A stretch of 64,000 nucleotides of DNA from Clostridiaceae bacterium. Lineage in GTDB: Bacteria; Bacillota; Clostridia; Saccharofermentanales; Saccharofermentanaceae. Made by a program: the position numbers and the translations under genes. Every line of letters starts with the position of its first letter. Positions within the stretch are counted from its first letter, which is position 1. The notes beneath the pieces are model-generated. The model made no database searches. It was not told the DNA's origin and saw nothing but the letters and a program-made list of their open reading frames with translations. This document shows, piece by piece, positions 20,482-29,895 of this stretch. The DNA lies in NCBI GenBank assembly GCA_012728275.1, contig JAAYFK010000031.1, positions 1-64,000 of the forward strand, given 5' to 3'.

Positions 20482-20892
20482 TCACCTTAGGCGAAAAGTG
20501 CACTCCGTCGTGTCCTCAATCAAATACCTAAGACTATCCCACTTCATTGGAAAATGCTGTTTGCCAACAGCCTCATACTTTTTATCATCGTCGAAAAGAA
20601 CCTCTATCTTCCAACAAAACGGATTAGCAGTTTTCCTTCCCACCATATCACATTGGCCTTCGTTATAGGCGCACATCCACTCAAGCATATTGGTATTAGG
20701 AAGTCTATCTTCAATGAGTCTTCTCTTATCTGAATTAATGGCCTTCACGAAATTGTTATTCCACATATATCCGTCGCTCCAGGAAATCAGGTTACGCTTA
20801 AAATCGTACTTAACCTTAAATCCCCCTCCGGAAAAGGATGAAATACCAACTTCCAAAACAACAATATTATCGTAGTTACGAACTTCACTCAT
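20482..20892 (-). CDS. Conserved-looking hypothetical protein (136 aa)
   Basis: ORF in line with flanking same-strand genes; no family recognised. Confidence 0.5.
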   Translation of the reverse strand: MSEVRNYDNIVVLEVGISSFSGGGFKVKYDFKRNLISWSDGYMWNNNFVKAINSDKRRLIEDRLPNTNMLEWMCAYNEGQCDMVGRKTANPFCWKIEVLFDDDKKYEAVGKQHFPMKWDSLRYLIEDTTECTFRLR

Positions 20893-20903
20893 ACTATCCC
20901 TAC

Positions 20904-22796
20904 CTATCCTATCGTCACCGCGAATACCGATCCCGATTTAGAACCAATAATCAACGTGTTTCCAAATATGACAGGTGACGCGTCAAAAATAATACCCGAC
21001 GTGGTCTCCTGTGAAGTTCCAGTCAAACGCGAAATCTGAATAGCGCTTCCCGTGCCCGTAGCTCCATCAATTATATGAATTTGGCCAATACTGTCGGCAA
21101 TAATAATATATCCGTTGCCTTCCTCGTCGTAGCAATCTATAGGAGAGCTATATGAATAAATATTCATGTTATAGCTCCATTCCTCAATGCCCGTCTCCTT
21201 GTTGAAAGCTACAATTCTATTACCGCTTGTAAGTCCATTCGTCATGCTAAAAGAGAAAAAAACCAAATTTGACAATCTTCTCTTTCCGATAACTGGATTT
21301 CCAAGACATCCGCCTGTTTGATCCGAATCTGAACTCTCGCCATTATATGTGTAACAAGGAACAGACGTTTGCCACACAATTTCTCCTGTTAGTCCATTAA
21401 TCTTATAAATATATGCAGCGCCATTATATTCGCCAACAACTTCACCTTGCTCATCTACCTCAGTTCCAACATAAAGATATGGAACACCATTCTCCTCTTC
21501 TATTGCCGGCGTCAAGTCAGAGTCATCGCCTAACTTAAATGTCCAAACCATTTGCATGGTATTCAAATCTATGCAATTAAGGTTGTGGGCATTGTCAACA
21601 AAATAACCGTACCCGCCATAAACCGATATTGAGCTTTCTATGCCCATATATGCACCTTGAGAATCGTTATAAATATACACATATCCGACCATCTCAGGAT
21701 TAACCGATATAGTCCCTGTCCCAGCTACATATTGAGTATTCAAGGTAAAGGTGTAAATAATTCCATTCTCACCAGGCCAAATCAAAGTATCAGTAGCAGC
21801 ATCGATAATTGGGGAAGAATCAAAAGCTCCCCAGTTGGCTCTATACGCTCTCGAATCAAGACCTGAACAATGGTACAGTTCTTGCCCATCAATAAGCGAG
21901 TAAATATATAACCCAAAATTATCATCAGACGCATTATCGTCACATTGCCCTACATATATCAGCGGATAGCCTCTTGGATCCAGCGCTGGCGTGCCCTTAA
22001 TCGAGCATCCAACATCAATTGGATCTCTTGTGAAGCTTCCATCATCAATATCAAAGAAATAAATCTTACCATCCAATGCCGCCACTATAACTTCCGTGAG
22101 TCCTTCCTTCGAAGCCTTCTCCGGATACAGATTCATAGTTGCTCTCTCAGCGGCGCTCCACTCGATTACAAGCGGTTGTCCCGTCCAAGCAACACCTGAC
22201 CATTCAAAATTCATTGTTGAAGCAAGTCTTGTACCTATTCCAGAGAACTCCCAAGCTTGCGTTAATGTTGGCGCGCCTTGCACTCCACTAACATATCCAA
22301 AAGTCGCACAGTTACGGAAATTATTGCCTCTAAAAGTAAAAATTCCAGGAACCGCAGCATAATACAGCGGGTCGTAGAATTGAATTGGATTTGCTCTCGA
22401 AAAAGAAGAAAGAGTTCCTATCGCCTCGGTGCCAAATACACTTTGTGTAATCCCTCTCGACGAAGGACTTAATGAATCATCAATAACTCCAATCGTAGCA
22501 ACGCAACTTGCTGTCGCTGGGTAAAGAAGCGGATTTTGCATATCAGACATAGCTGGAATTGGTGTAGGAGTAGGAGTTGCAACTACAAGCCCTTGATTAG
22601 TATTACCGGCATTTGAAGCATTAATTACATCGCCTTCTTTTTGCTTCTTATCGTAGAAAAAGATAGCCAATACACTTGTAAATACCATAAAGAGAACAGT
22701 CATTACAACAACTATCGCCTTAATCCCTGAAGTAGGATCTGTCGACGGCTGATGATAAGAATTATCCGGCTCAATGTGCAGGTTATCTAAATTCAC
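20904..22796 (-). CDS. Membrane-anchored PQQ-like beta-propeller repeat protein
   Basis: N-terminal TM, Pro/Thr linker, repeated DGKIYFFDIDDGS-type blades; GTG start 22794-22796 with AGGAG. Confidence 0.75.
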   Translation of the reverse strand: MNLDNLHIEPDNSYHQPSTDPTSGIKAIVVVMTVLFMVFTSVLAIFFYDKKQKEGDVINASNAGNTNQGLVVATPTPTPIPAMSDMQNPLLYPATASCVATIGVIDDSLSPSSRGITQSVFGTEAIGTLSSFSRANPIQFYDPLYYAAVPGIFTFRGNNFRNCATFGYVSGVQGAPTLTQAWEFSGIGTRLASTMNFEWSGVAWTGQPLVIEWSAAERATMNLYPEKASKEGLTEVIVAALDGKIYFFDIDDGSFTRDPIDVGCSIKGTPALDPRGYPLIYVGQCDDNASDDNFGLYIYSLIDGQELYHCSGLDSRAYRANWGAFDSSPIIDAATDTLIWPGENGIIYTFTLNTQYVAGTGTISVNPEMVGYVYIYNDSQGAYMGIESSISVYGGYGYFVDNAHNLNCIDLNTMQMVWTFKLGDDSDLTPAIEEENGVPYLYVGTEVDEQGEVVGEYNGAAYIYKINGLTGEIVWQTSVPCYTYNGESSDSDQTGGCLGNPVIGKRRLSNLVFFSFSMTNGLTSGNRIVAFNKETGIEEWSYNMNIYSYSSPIDCYDEEGNGYIIIADSIGQIHIIDGATGTGSAIQISRLTGTSQETTSGIIFDASPVIFGNTLIIGSKSGSVFAVTIG

Positions 22797-22810
22797 TTCT
22801 ATATGCTCCT

Positions 22811-22845
22811 AACACTTGCAAACACTTGCAAACACTTACAAACAC
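22811..22845. repeat. 10-bp tandem repeat (aacacttgca x2 plus variant aacacttaca)
   Basis: aacacttgca aacacttgca aacacttaca aacac read directly. Confidence 0.9.
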
Positions 22846-22924
22846 GTAACTTCGTTTTGCCTTCCTTTTGAGTAATGTTGTGAGGAAAAGCAAATTAAAT
22901 CATAGCACAGAACTCATATAAAAC

Positions 22925-23830
22925 TCAATCAATGCCTTTTGCTATTTCTACCAATTTTTTAAGTCTGTGATTCATTCCCGACTTACCAATTGGTGGGTCC
23001 ATCATATTGCCAAGCTCCGATATTGAAAGACCTGGATTCATGGCTTGAGTTTTTGCAGCTTCAAGCAATTCTTGCGGCAGCTTCTTGGATTCCTCCGATA
23101 GAAGTATCTTCTCTATTAGCTGAATACGATTAGCAGACGCATCAGCTTGTCTCTTGGTGTTGCCGCTATCGCAATTTAGCATTCTATGAACGTATCCCGA
23201 TATCTCATGTTCAGCTCGAAAATTCTCGAATTGCATGACAGCGCTGCTTGCTCCAATGAGGCCAAGGAAGTCTGAGACAAAATCTCCATCCTTGAAATAT
23301 ATAATAGCCATATCTTCGCGCGTAGTAAGATTTGGCTGAATGTCTGATGCATGAAGCATCCAAATTATTACGTTTACTATGCTCGAATTATGTAGATGCA
23401 ACTCGACTCGGTACTCTTTTTTCGGATTAGAGCAATATCCACAGCAAAGAAAAACTCCTCTAAGGAAAGCACGAAGAAATAACGTGTCAGAAGATAGAAA
23501 GTCCGGACTATCTTTTCTAAAACACACCCCAAAGCAATCGTCAAATTGCTTAATCGACTCTGGCAAAATATTAATCCGAGTCATACCGTCGCCTTCGATA
23601 TTATGCTCTGTCTCAAAACCTTCCTCACGCAAAAGTCTCAACAGTAATTCTCCAGCCTCGTTAATAACCTTAACCTTGTGGGATGGGAGCTTCCTGTCAT
23701 TCTCGGAGTTCTGACAAAACACCCCGGCTAAAAACGCTTGTCTATCAGTAATTGTCTTAATTGGAATCTTACAAATCTCACGCTTAATTTGCTGATTAAA
23801 GCTATGCGGATCCTTATTGCTCCTTGTCAT
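22925..23830 (-). CDS. whiA: Sporulation/division regulator WhiA
   Basis: LAGLIDADG-like domain plus C-terminal HTH (LSISELGNMMDPPIGKSGMNHRLKKL). Confidence 0.93.
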   Translation of the reverse strand: MTRSNKDPHSFNQQIKREICKIPIKTITDRQAFLAGVFCQNSENDRKLPSHKVKVINEAGELLLRLLREEGFETEHNIEGDGMTRINILPESIKQFDDCFGVCFRKDSPDFLSSDTLFLRAFLRGVFLCCGYCSNPKKEYRVELHLHNSSIVNVIIWMLHASDIQPNLTTREDMAIIYFKDGDFVSDFLGLIGASSAVMQFENFRAEHEISGYVHRMLNCDSGNTKRQADASANRIQLIEKILLSEESKKLPQELLEAAKTQAMNPGLSISELGNMMDPPIGKSGMNHRLKKLVEIAKGID

Positions 23831-24728
23831 TTCTGAAACCCTCGTCAGAACGATATCGAATATCCTTCTCTATGTCGCGATGATGCACAAAGACCTTCAT
23901 GCCTTTGGCCTTCAAACTCGAAGTAAGTTTCTCAGCAATAAATACCGACCTATGTCTTCCCCCCGTACAACCAATGCCAATATGTAATCGACCCTTTCCC
24001 TCGCGAACATAAAATGGGAAGCTAAATTCATACAAATCTGACAATTTGCTTATGAACTCTTGAGTCTCTGGAAAAGCTAATAAATAGTCCTCGATTCCCT
24101 TGTCTTTTCCGCTCATTAGTTTCAGGTCCTGAACGTAAAATGGGTTTGGAAGAAACCTTACATCAAAAACGTTATCGCAATCTACCGGCATGCCATACTT
24201 AAATCCGAAAGACTCGATATAGATTGACATACCTGTCGAAGCGTCGTCCTCAATTAAGGACAGAAGCTCATCTCTTAGAGCTGGTAAAGCCATCATTGAT
24301 GTATCAATAATGTTTGTAGACTTAGCTCTGATTATTTGGAGCATCTGTCGTTCCATTTTAATAGCTTCTGTAAGCGATATATCTTTGGCAAGCGGATGCT
24401 TACGCCTTGTTTGTCTGAACCTTGTAACAAGCACATTGTCGTTAGCTTCAAGAAAAAGAATCTTATAAGAGCAGCCTACCTCCTCATCAATTCTCTTCAT
24501 TGCGGCGCCAAAACCCTTGAGAAGTTCCTTGCTTCGAATGTCAACAACGAACGCAAGCTTCTCAACACCGTAACCGTCACCACCTTGGCCCTTAAAGAAA
24601 GTGAACACCAACTCTGGTAGTATCATAGGAGGCAGATTATCAATACAAAAAAAACCTTGGTCTTCCAAGAAATTTGCTGCCTGGCTTTTTCCAGCTCCTG
24701 ACATTCCTGTAAGAATGATTAATTCCAT
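23814..24728 (-). CDS. rapZ: RNase adapter protein RapZ
   Basis: GMSGAGKSQA, GIGCTGGRHRSVFIAEKL; start MELIILTG after AGGAGG. Confidence 0.95.
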   Translation of the reverse strand: MELIILTGMSGAGKSQAANFLEDQGFFCIDNLPPMILPELVFTFFKGQGGDGYGVEKLAFVVDIRSKELLKGFGAAMKRIDEEVGCSYKILFLEANDNVLVTRFRQTRRKHPLAKDISLTEAIKMERQMLQIIRAKSTNIIDTSMMALPALRDELLSLIEDDASTGMSIYIESFGFKYGMPVDCDNVFDVRFLPNPFYVQDLKLMSGKDKGIEDYLLAFPETQEFISKLSDLYEFSFPFYVREGKGRLHIGIGCTGGRHRSVFIAEKLTSSLKAKGMKVFVHHRDIEKDIRYRSDEGFRNDKEQ

Positions 24729-24744
24729 AACTTCCTCCTTCTTG

Positions 24745-25647
24745 TTAGTCAAAATCCCCGATATATCTAACTTCAGGCTCGAGCCTAACACCAGTATCCT
24801 TATATACCTTGTTTGAAACATACTTTATCAATTTTTTAACATCGCTTGCGCTAGCGCTTCCGTGATTGTTAACAATGAATCCGGTGTGCTTTGGCGAGAC
24901 TTGAGCGCCAGACTCGTCTAATTTGAATCCCTTTAATTCGCACTCTTGAATTAGAGCAGCGGCGAAGTTTCCACATGGTCTTTTGAATGTAGAACCAGCG
25001 CTTGGAACATCTACTGGCTGAGATAGAACTCTCTTTTGCCTGAGCTCGTTTACACAAGTCTTGATTTGATCTTGGTCGCCTATTTTTAGCTCGAACCTTG
25101 CTCCAAGAATTATTGCATCTTTCAGCTCATCCATAAAAGCGCTATGACGATAAGCAAATCTACAAGCTTGCTGATCCAGAGTCTGTAGTACTAAGTTCGA
25201 ATCAATATAATCAACTGAAGTAACTATATCTTTGATTTCCCCGCCGAAAGCGCCAGCATTCATAAATATTGCTCCGCCAATACTTCCTGGTATTCCACAA
25301 GCAAACTCAGCGCCTGTAAGGCCTTGCTTCATCGCTTGCATTCCAAGCGTAGAAAGCTTAGCTCCGCACAAAGCATCAATTACGCCAACTCCTCGGTCTG
25401 TATCAATCGAAATACTCATATTGGCAAAATTCTCGTCAAATCTAATGACCATTCCATCGAATCCTTTATCAGAGATAAGGACATTAGAACAAGCTCCAAG
25501 TATGACTCTATCTATATTTTCCTTCTTACAAAATTGAATGCACTCGATAAGCTCCTCAACGCTCGAAGGCCTTGCAAAATATCGCGCTGGTCCTCCGCAT
25601 TTGAAGGTAGTAAATTCTTTAAGTATCACATTCTCTTCTATTTGCAT
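24745..25647 (-). CDS. murB: UDP-N-acetylmuramate dehydrogenase
   Basis: CGIPGSIGGAIFMNAGAFGGE; PSAGSTFKRP. Confidence 0.96.
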   Translation of the reverse strand: MQIEENVILKEFTTFKCGGPARYFARPSSVEELIECIQFCKKENIDRVILGACSNVLISDKGFDGMVIRFDENFANMSISIDTDRGVGVIDALCGAKLSTLGMQAMKQGLTGAEFACGIPGSIGGAIFMNAGAFGGEIKDIVTSVDYIDSNLVLQTLDQQACRFAYRHSAFMDELKDAIILGARFELKIGDQDQIKTCVNELRQKRVLSQPVDVPSAGSTFKRPCGNFAAALIQECELKGFKLDESGAQVSPKHTGFIVNNHGSASASDVKKLIKYVSNKVYKDTGVRLEPEVRYIGDFD

Positions 25648-26576
25648 TAAGTGATATTCCCCCCTGGGAAAACTCTAGACACCAATTTCTGAGCTGCATT
25701 ATATCCCATCTTCTTAACTCTGTAGTTAATAGCAGCCGCCTCGACTATAATTGCTAGATTACGTCCAGGTCCGACTGGAATTGTTATTGAAGGAACTTTA
25801 ATTCCAAGAATCTCCGTCGTCTCATCAGTCAATCCCATGCGGTCATATGTCTTCTTCTCATCCCAAAGCTCAAGATTGATAACAAAATCAATGCCTTCTT
25901 GCATCTTTACAGAAGATACACCGTATAGCTCCTTAACATCCAAGATTCCAATTCCGCGAATCTCAATCAAATGTCGTATTACTTCTGGCGCGCGACCAAC
26001 AAGTGTGGTCTCGGATACACGTCTAATTTCAACTTGGTCATCGGCGATTAATCTATGCCCTCTTTTAACTATCTCAAGAGCAGTCTCGGACTTACCTACA
26101 CCGCTTTCTCCAAGAATCAAAATACCTTCACCATTAACCTCTACTAGTACGCCATGCATACTAATTCTAGGTGCTAGTTCCAGATTCAAATATTTAACCA
26201 ATGAGCTTGTAAACTCTGAAGTCGAGCCACTTGTACGAAGTATAGGGATGCATAATTCCTTAGCAGCCTCAATAACCTCAGGGTGAGCCTCATGATTTCT
26301 AGTAAGTATTAAACATGGAATTTCCTTTTCAAATAGAGCCTGTATCGACTTCTTTCTTCCAACTGAAGTCAAATGCTCAAGGTAAGCATGCTCCATGTTT
26401 CCCATGACTTGCATTCTGTCAGGTCCGAAGTGATCGTAATATCCTGCTAATTGTAAGCCAGGCCTTGTTACATCAGCGACACAAATTCTTCTCTTATCAA
26501 TATCCCCTGAATCGTAAACAATCTCAAGGTTGAATTCCTTCACAACATCTGACAGAAATACGCTAGAAAACGGCAC
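25647..26576 (-). CDS. hprK: HPr kinase/phosphorylase
   Basis: GESGVGKSETALEIVKRGHRLIADD; EIRGIGILDV. Confidence 0.96.
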   Translation of the reverse strand: MPFSSVFLSDVVKEFNLEIVYDSGDIDKRRICVADVTRPGLQLAGYYDHFGPDRMQVMGNMEHAYLEHLTSVGRKKSIQALFEKEIPCLILTRNHEAHPEVIEAAKELCIPILRTSGSTSEFTSSLVKYLNLELAPRISMHGVLVEVNGEGILILGESGVGKSETALEIVKRGHRLIADDQVEIRRVSETTLVGRAPEVIRHLIEIRGIGILDVKELYGVSSVKMQEGIDFVINLELWDEKKTYDRMGLTDETTEILGIKVPSITIPVGPGRNLAIIVEAAAINYRVKKMGYNAAQKLVSRVFPGGNIT

Positions 26577-26628
26577 CTTGTTACCTCCATCTTATAAAAA
26601 AAGATTTCCTAATCCACATATAATACTA

Positions 26629-27438
26629 TCACACATTAATGACTTGCAAAACCAAAACTAAGGCTGCCAATACAAGAAGAATTGCACCAATAATCCAATC
26701 CTTACTTGTCAAATGCAAAGGGTTCAATTTTGTTCTGCCTTCGCCACCTCGATAACATCTTGCATCCATTGCAGTAGCTAGCTCCTCAGCCCTTTTGAAC
26801 GCAGAAATAAATAGTGGAATAATAACCGTAATATATCCCTTGGTTCTAGCAATTATTGTTCCAGTATCGTAGTCCGCACCTCTAGAAACTTGTGCCTTCA
26901 TAATTCGATCCGTCTCTTCAACCAATGTAGGTATGAAACGAAGCGCAATTGACATCATCATGGCCATCTCGTGAACTGGCATTTTAATGACCTTAAGCGG
27001 AGCAAAAAGCTTCTCCAATGCATCTGACAACTTTAGTGGCGTCGTCGTAAGTGTTAGTAGGACGCTTGTAGAAATAATGAGCAAAATCAGGCGAGAAGCC
27101 ATGAGTATTGCTTTTCTAGTTCCACCAAGTGTAATAACAATGATGTTCCACTCAAACAGTGTCCTACCTTCTCGAATTGTAAGCATATTAAGCAAAGCGA
27201 TAAAAAGCGCTATTGGCACAACTGGCATAATAGACGAGATAATTACCTTTAACGGCAATTTGGCTATGACAATCTGAGCGATTGTAATCACGCTAAAAAG
27301 GACCATTGCTTGCCATTTGTTAACAGTAAAAATTGTCACCATGTATGTGAAAAACATCACAACTTTAATTCGCGGGTCCAGCTCATGAAAAATCGAATTG
27401 CCTGAGTAGTATCTTCCTAGACTAATATCTTTTAGCAT
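26629..27438 (-). CDS. ecfT: ECF transporter transmembrane component EcfT
   Basis: CbiQ/EcfT family; SRGADY and MDARCYRGGEGRTKL coupling motifs. Confidence 0.92.
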   Translation of the reverse strand: MLKDISLGRYYSGNSIFHELDPRIKVVMFFTYMVTIFTVNKWQAMVLFSVITIAQIVIAKLPLKVIISSIMPVVPIALFIALLNMLTIREGRTLFEWNIIVITLGGTRKAILMASRLILLIISTSVLLTLTTTPLKLSDALEKLFAPLKVIKMPVHEMAMMMSIALRFIPTLVEETDRIMKAQVSRGADYDTGTIIARTKGYITVIIPLFISAFKRAEELATAMDARCYRGGEGRTKLNPLHLTSKDWIIGAILLVLAALVLVLQVINV

Positions 27439-29201
27439 AGCTCAACCCCCTTAGTGTTAATGAGCTGCCTCACAGCATCCTCAACACTTCTAACATTTGG
27501 GTTGATTGAAGAATTGTACTTGAGCATTAGGCGCATAAACATATTAAGCCTTGAGACCTTGATTCCCATTTGCTCTACTTTGTCTATATCCTCGAAAATT
27601 TCCGTACTACTGCCAAGCATAATAACTTTGCCATCTTTCATACAGCAAATTCTGTCTGCATACTCGGCAACTTCGTCCATGTAGTGCGAAACTAGAATAA
27701 TCGTTACGCCTCTAGCTTTAAGTGACTCAATGATTCGTAGCATCCCCTGTCTTCCGCGAGGATCAAGACCGCTAGCCGGCTCGTCAAGAACAAGTACCTT
27801 CGGTCTCATAACTAGGACACCTGCTAATGCGACACGTCTTTTCTGACCGCCAGAAAGCTCGAAAGGACTGCCCTCAAGAATATCCTCCTTTAGGCCCACA
27901 AGCTTAATCGCCTCTAGTACTCTCCGTCTCTCCTCTTCCGGTTCAAGCTTCATTTTCTTAATTCCAAAAGCTACATCCTTATATACTGTCTCTTCGAAAA
28001 GCTGATACTCGGGATATTGGAACACTAACCCTACTTCCTGTCTAAGCAACTTGATGTGCTTCTTCTCCGCCGTGCTTAGATTCATATTGCTACAAATTAA
28101 CGTGACGCTTCCTTCTTGCGGCCTAATCAAAGCATTAAGATGCGTGATAAGAGTAGTTTTCCCGCATCCGCTTTGTCCGATAATAGCAAGAATCTCGCCT
28201 TCTCTAACGTCCAATGATACATCCTCAATTGCCTTGAAATCTCCATCATAAGAATAAGATAGATTTTCAATTTGCATGATGGTCTTGCTTGGTTCAACTT
28301 CTTGGATGTTCTTATCTGGTTTAAGGTATGACTTAACATCATCAAATTCAGCATTCTTAACCATCTCGATTATTCGCTTGGCACAAGTTTCCTCGCTTAC
28401 TAAATCTTCTTGAGTCAGCTTTGAGTGAGTAATCTTTGCAATTCTATGTGCTAAATTGATATGTGACGGGCAATCCAGTCCAAGTTCAAGCATTTTGTCT
28501 CTTTCAAGAAAAATACTTGAAGGCTTTCCGACCTTCTTAATTTCTCCATGATACATAACATATACTCTGTCGCACCTGCTAGCCTCATACATATCGTGTG
28601 TAATAGTGATTACGGTAATTTGCTTCTCGTGTCTTAGCTTCTCAACTAAAGTGAGAACCTCGTCACGACTATTGGGATCAAGCATTGAAGTTGATTCATC
28701 CATAATGATAATTGATGGATTCATCGCTAAAGCGCCTGCTATTGCTAACTTCTGCTTTTGACCTCCTGACAGATTGGCTGTTTGCTTTGTCGCGTACTTT
28801 TCAAGACCGACATACTTCATTGAAGCATCTACTATTTGTCGAAGTTCAGGATTGGGGATTCCCAGGTTCTCTGGTCCAAAGGCTATATCTTCTTCAACAG
28901 TAGTTCCAACAATCTGATTGTCCGGGTTTTGAAAAACACACGCGCATTTGCTTCTTATATCCCAGAAGCCGTCCTCGTTCTTGGTATTAATTCCAAATAC
29001 AAATACGTCTCCCTTAGTAGGAAGCTCAATATTGTTCAAAAGTTTTGCAAGTGTTGACTTTCCAGAACCATTTGGTCCTAGAATAGCAATATAGTCTCCT
29101 TGCTCAATTTCCAAGGAAACTCCATTAAGAGCGATGCGGTTAGCATCATCATCTTGCATATATGCAAAAGATGCTTCTTTGACTTCAATTTGCTTCATCA
29201 A
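27432..29201 (-). CDS. Two-domain (fused) ECF transporter ATPase EcfA1-EcfA2
   Basis: Two complete ABC cassettes in one frame: GPNGSGKST/LSGGQKQ/MDESTSMLD and GQSGCGKTT/LSGGQKRR/LDEPASGLD. Confidence 0.93.
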   Translation of the reverse strand: MMKQIEVKEASFAYMQDDDANRIALNGVSLEIEQGDYIAILGPNGSGKSTLAKLLNNIELPTKGDVFVFGINTKNEDGFWDIRSKCACVFQNPDNQIVGTTVEEDIAFGPENLGIPNPELRQIVDASMKYVGLEKYATKQTANLSGGQKQKLAIAGALAMNPSIIIMDESTSMLDPNSRDEVLTLVEKLRHEKQITVITITHDMYEASRCDRVYVMYHGEIKKVGKPSSIFLERDKMLELGLDCPSHINLAHRIAKITHSKLTQEDLVSEETCAKRIIEMVKNAEFDDVKSYLKPDKNIQEVEPSKTIMQIENLSYSYDGDFKAIEDVSLDVREGEILAIIGQSGCGKTTLITHLNALIRPQEGSVTLICSNMNLSTAEKKHIKLLRQEVGLVFQYPEYQLFEETVYKDVAFGIKKMKLEPEEERRRVLEAIKLVGLKEDILEGSPFELSGGQKRRVALAGVLVMRPKVLVLDEPASGLDPRGRQGMLRIIESLKARGVTIILVSHYMDEVAEYADRICCMKDGKVIMLGSSTEIFEDIDKVEQMGIKVSRLNMFMRLMLKYNSSINPNVRSVEDAVRQLINTKGVELC

Positions 29202-29237
29202 CGAATCCCCAACTCTTTAAGCTTCATTACTAAATTG

Positions 29238-29272
29238 CTTCGTTCTTCGTTCTTCATCCTTCACTCTTCATT
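29238..29272. repeat. Heptameric tandem repeat CTTCRYY x5
   Basis: cttcgtt-cttcgtt-cttcatc-cttcact-cttcatt. Confidence 0.85.
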
Positions 29273-29287
29273 CTAATAATGAAATAA

Positions 29288-29323
29288 GAAAAACGGGGGG
29301 CACGGCATTTCCCGGTCCCCCCG
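29288..29323 (-). terminator. Terminator of the alpha (rplQ) operon
   Basis: CGGGGGG...CCCCCCG stem followed on minus strand by TTTTT. Confidence 0.85.
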
Positions 29324-29355
29324 ATTTAAGTCTTTAATAGTGAATTATCGAACTA

Positions 29356-29877
29356 TCAAACGAACTCAAGAATTGCCATCTCAGAAGCGTCGCCTCTTCT
29401 AGCGCCAGTTCTGATAATTCTTGTATATCCGCCAGTTCTACCAGCGTACTTAGGAGCAATTGTATCGAACATCTTATTAACAGGATTTACTTCCTCGCCT
29501 TCAGAGTTCTTGCTCTTCAATAACCAATAAGTCATTCGCTTACGAGCAGCCAAACGAGATGCAGAGTCAACAGTTACTGTCTTCATCTTCTTCTCACGAT
29601 CTACTACGAAATACTTATTGCCATTCTTTGAAGTCTTTGAAACCAAAACCTTCTTGCCCTTAGCGTCAAACTTAGGAGCAGAAACTTCGATCTCCTTAGT
29701 TGTATAATTATCTTTTTCCTTAACAGCAGAAGAAATTAGCTTCTCAACAATAGCACTAATCTCTTTTGCACGTGCAACGGTAGTTTCTACCTTACCGTTG
29801 ATAACAAATGCCGTTGTCATGTTTCTTAGGATAGCTGTACGCTGATCCGATGCACGACCAAGCTTTCTGTTAGGCAT
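29356..29877 (-). CDS. rplQ: 50S ribosomal protein L17 with internal insertion
   Basis: MPNRKLGRASDQRTAILRNMTT; GGYTRIIRTGARRGDASEMAILE. Confidence 0.96.
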   Translation of the reverse strand: MPNRKLGRASDQRTAILRNMTTAFVINGKVETTVARAKEISAIVEKLISSAVKEKDNYTTKEIEVSAPKFDAKGKKVLVSKTSKNGNKYFVVDREKKMKTVTVDSASRLAARKRMTYWLLKSKNSEGEEVNPVNKMFDTIAPKYAGRTGGYTRIIRTGARRGDASEMAILEFV

Positions 29878-29895
29878 CTTTATATCCTCCTACAA

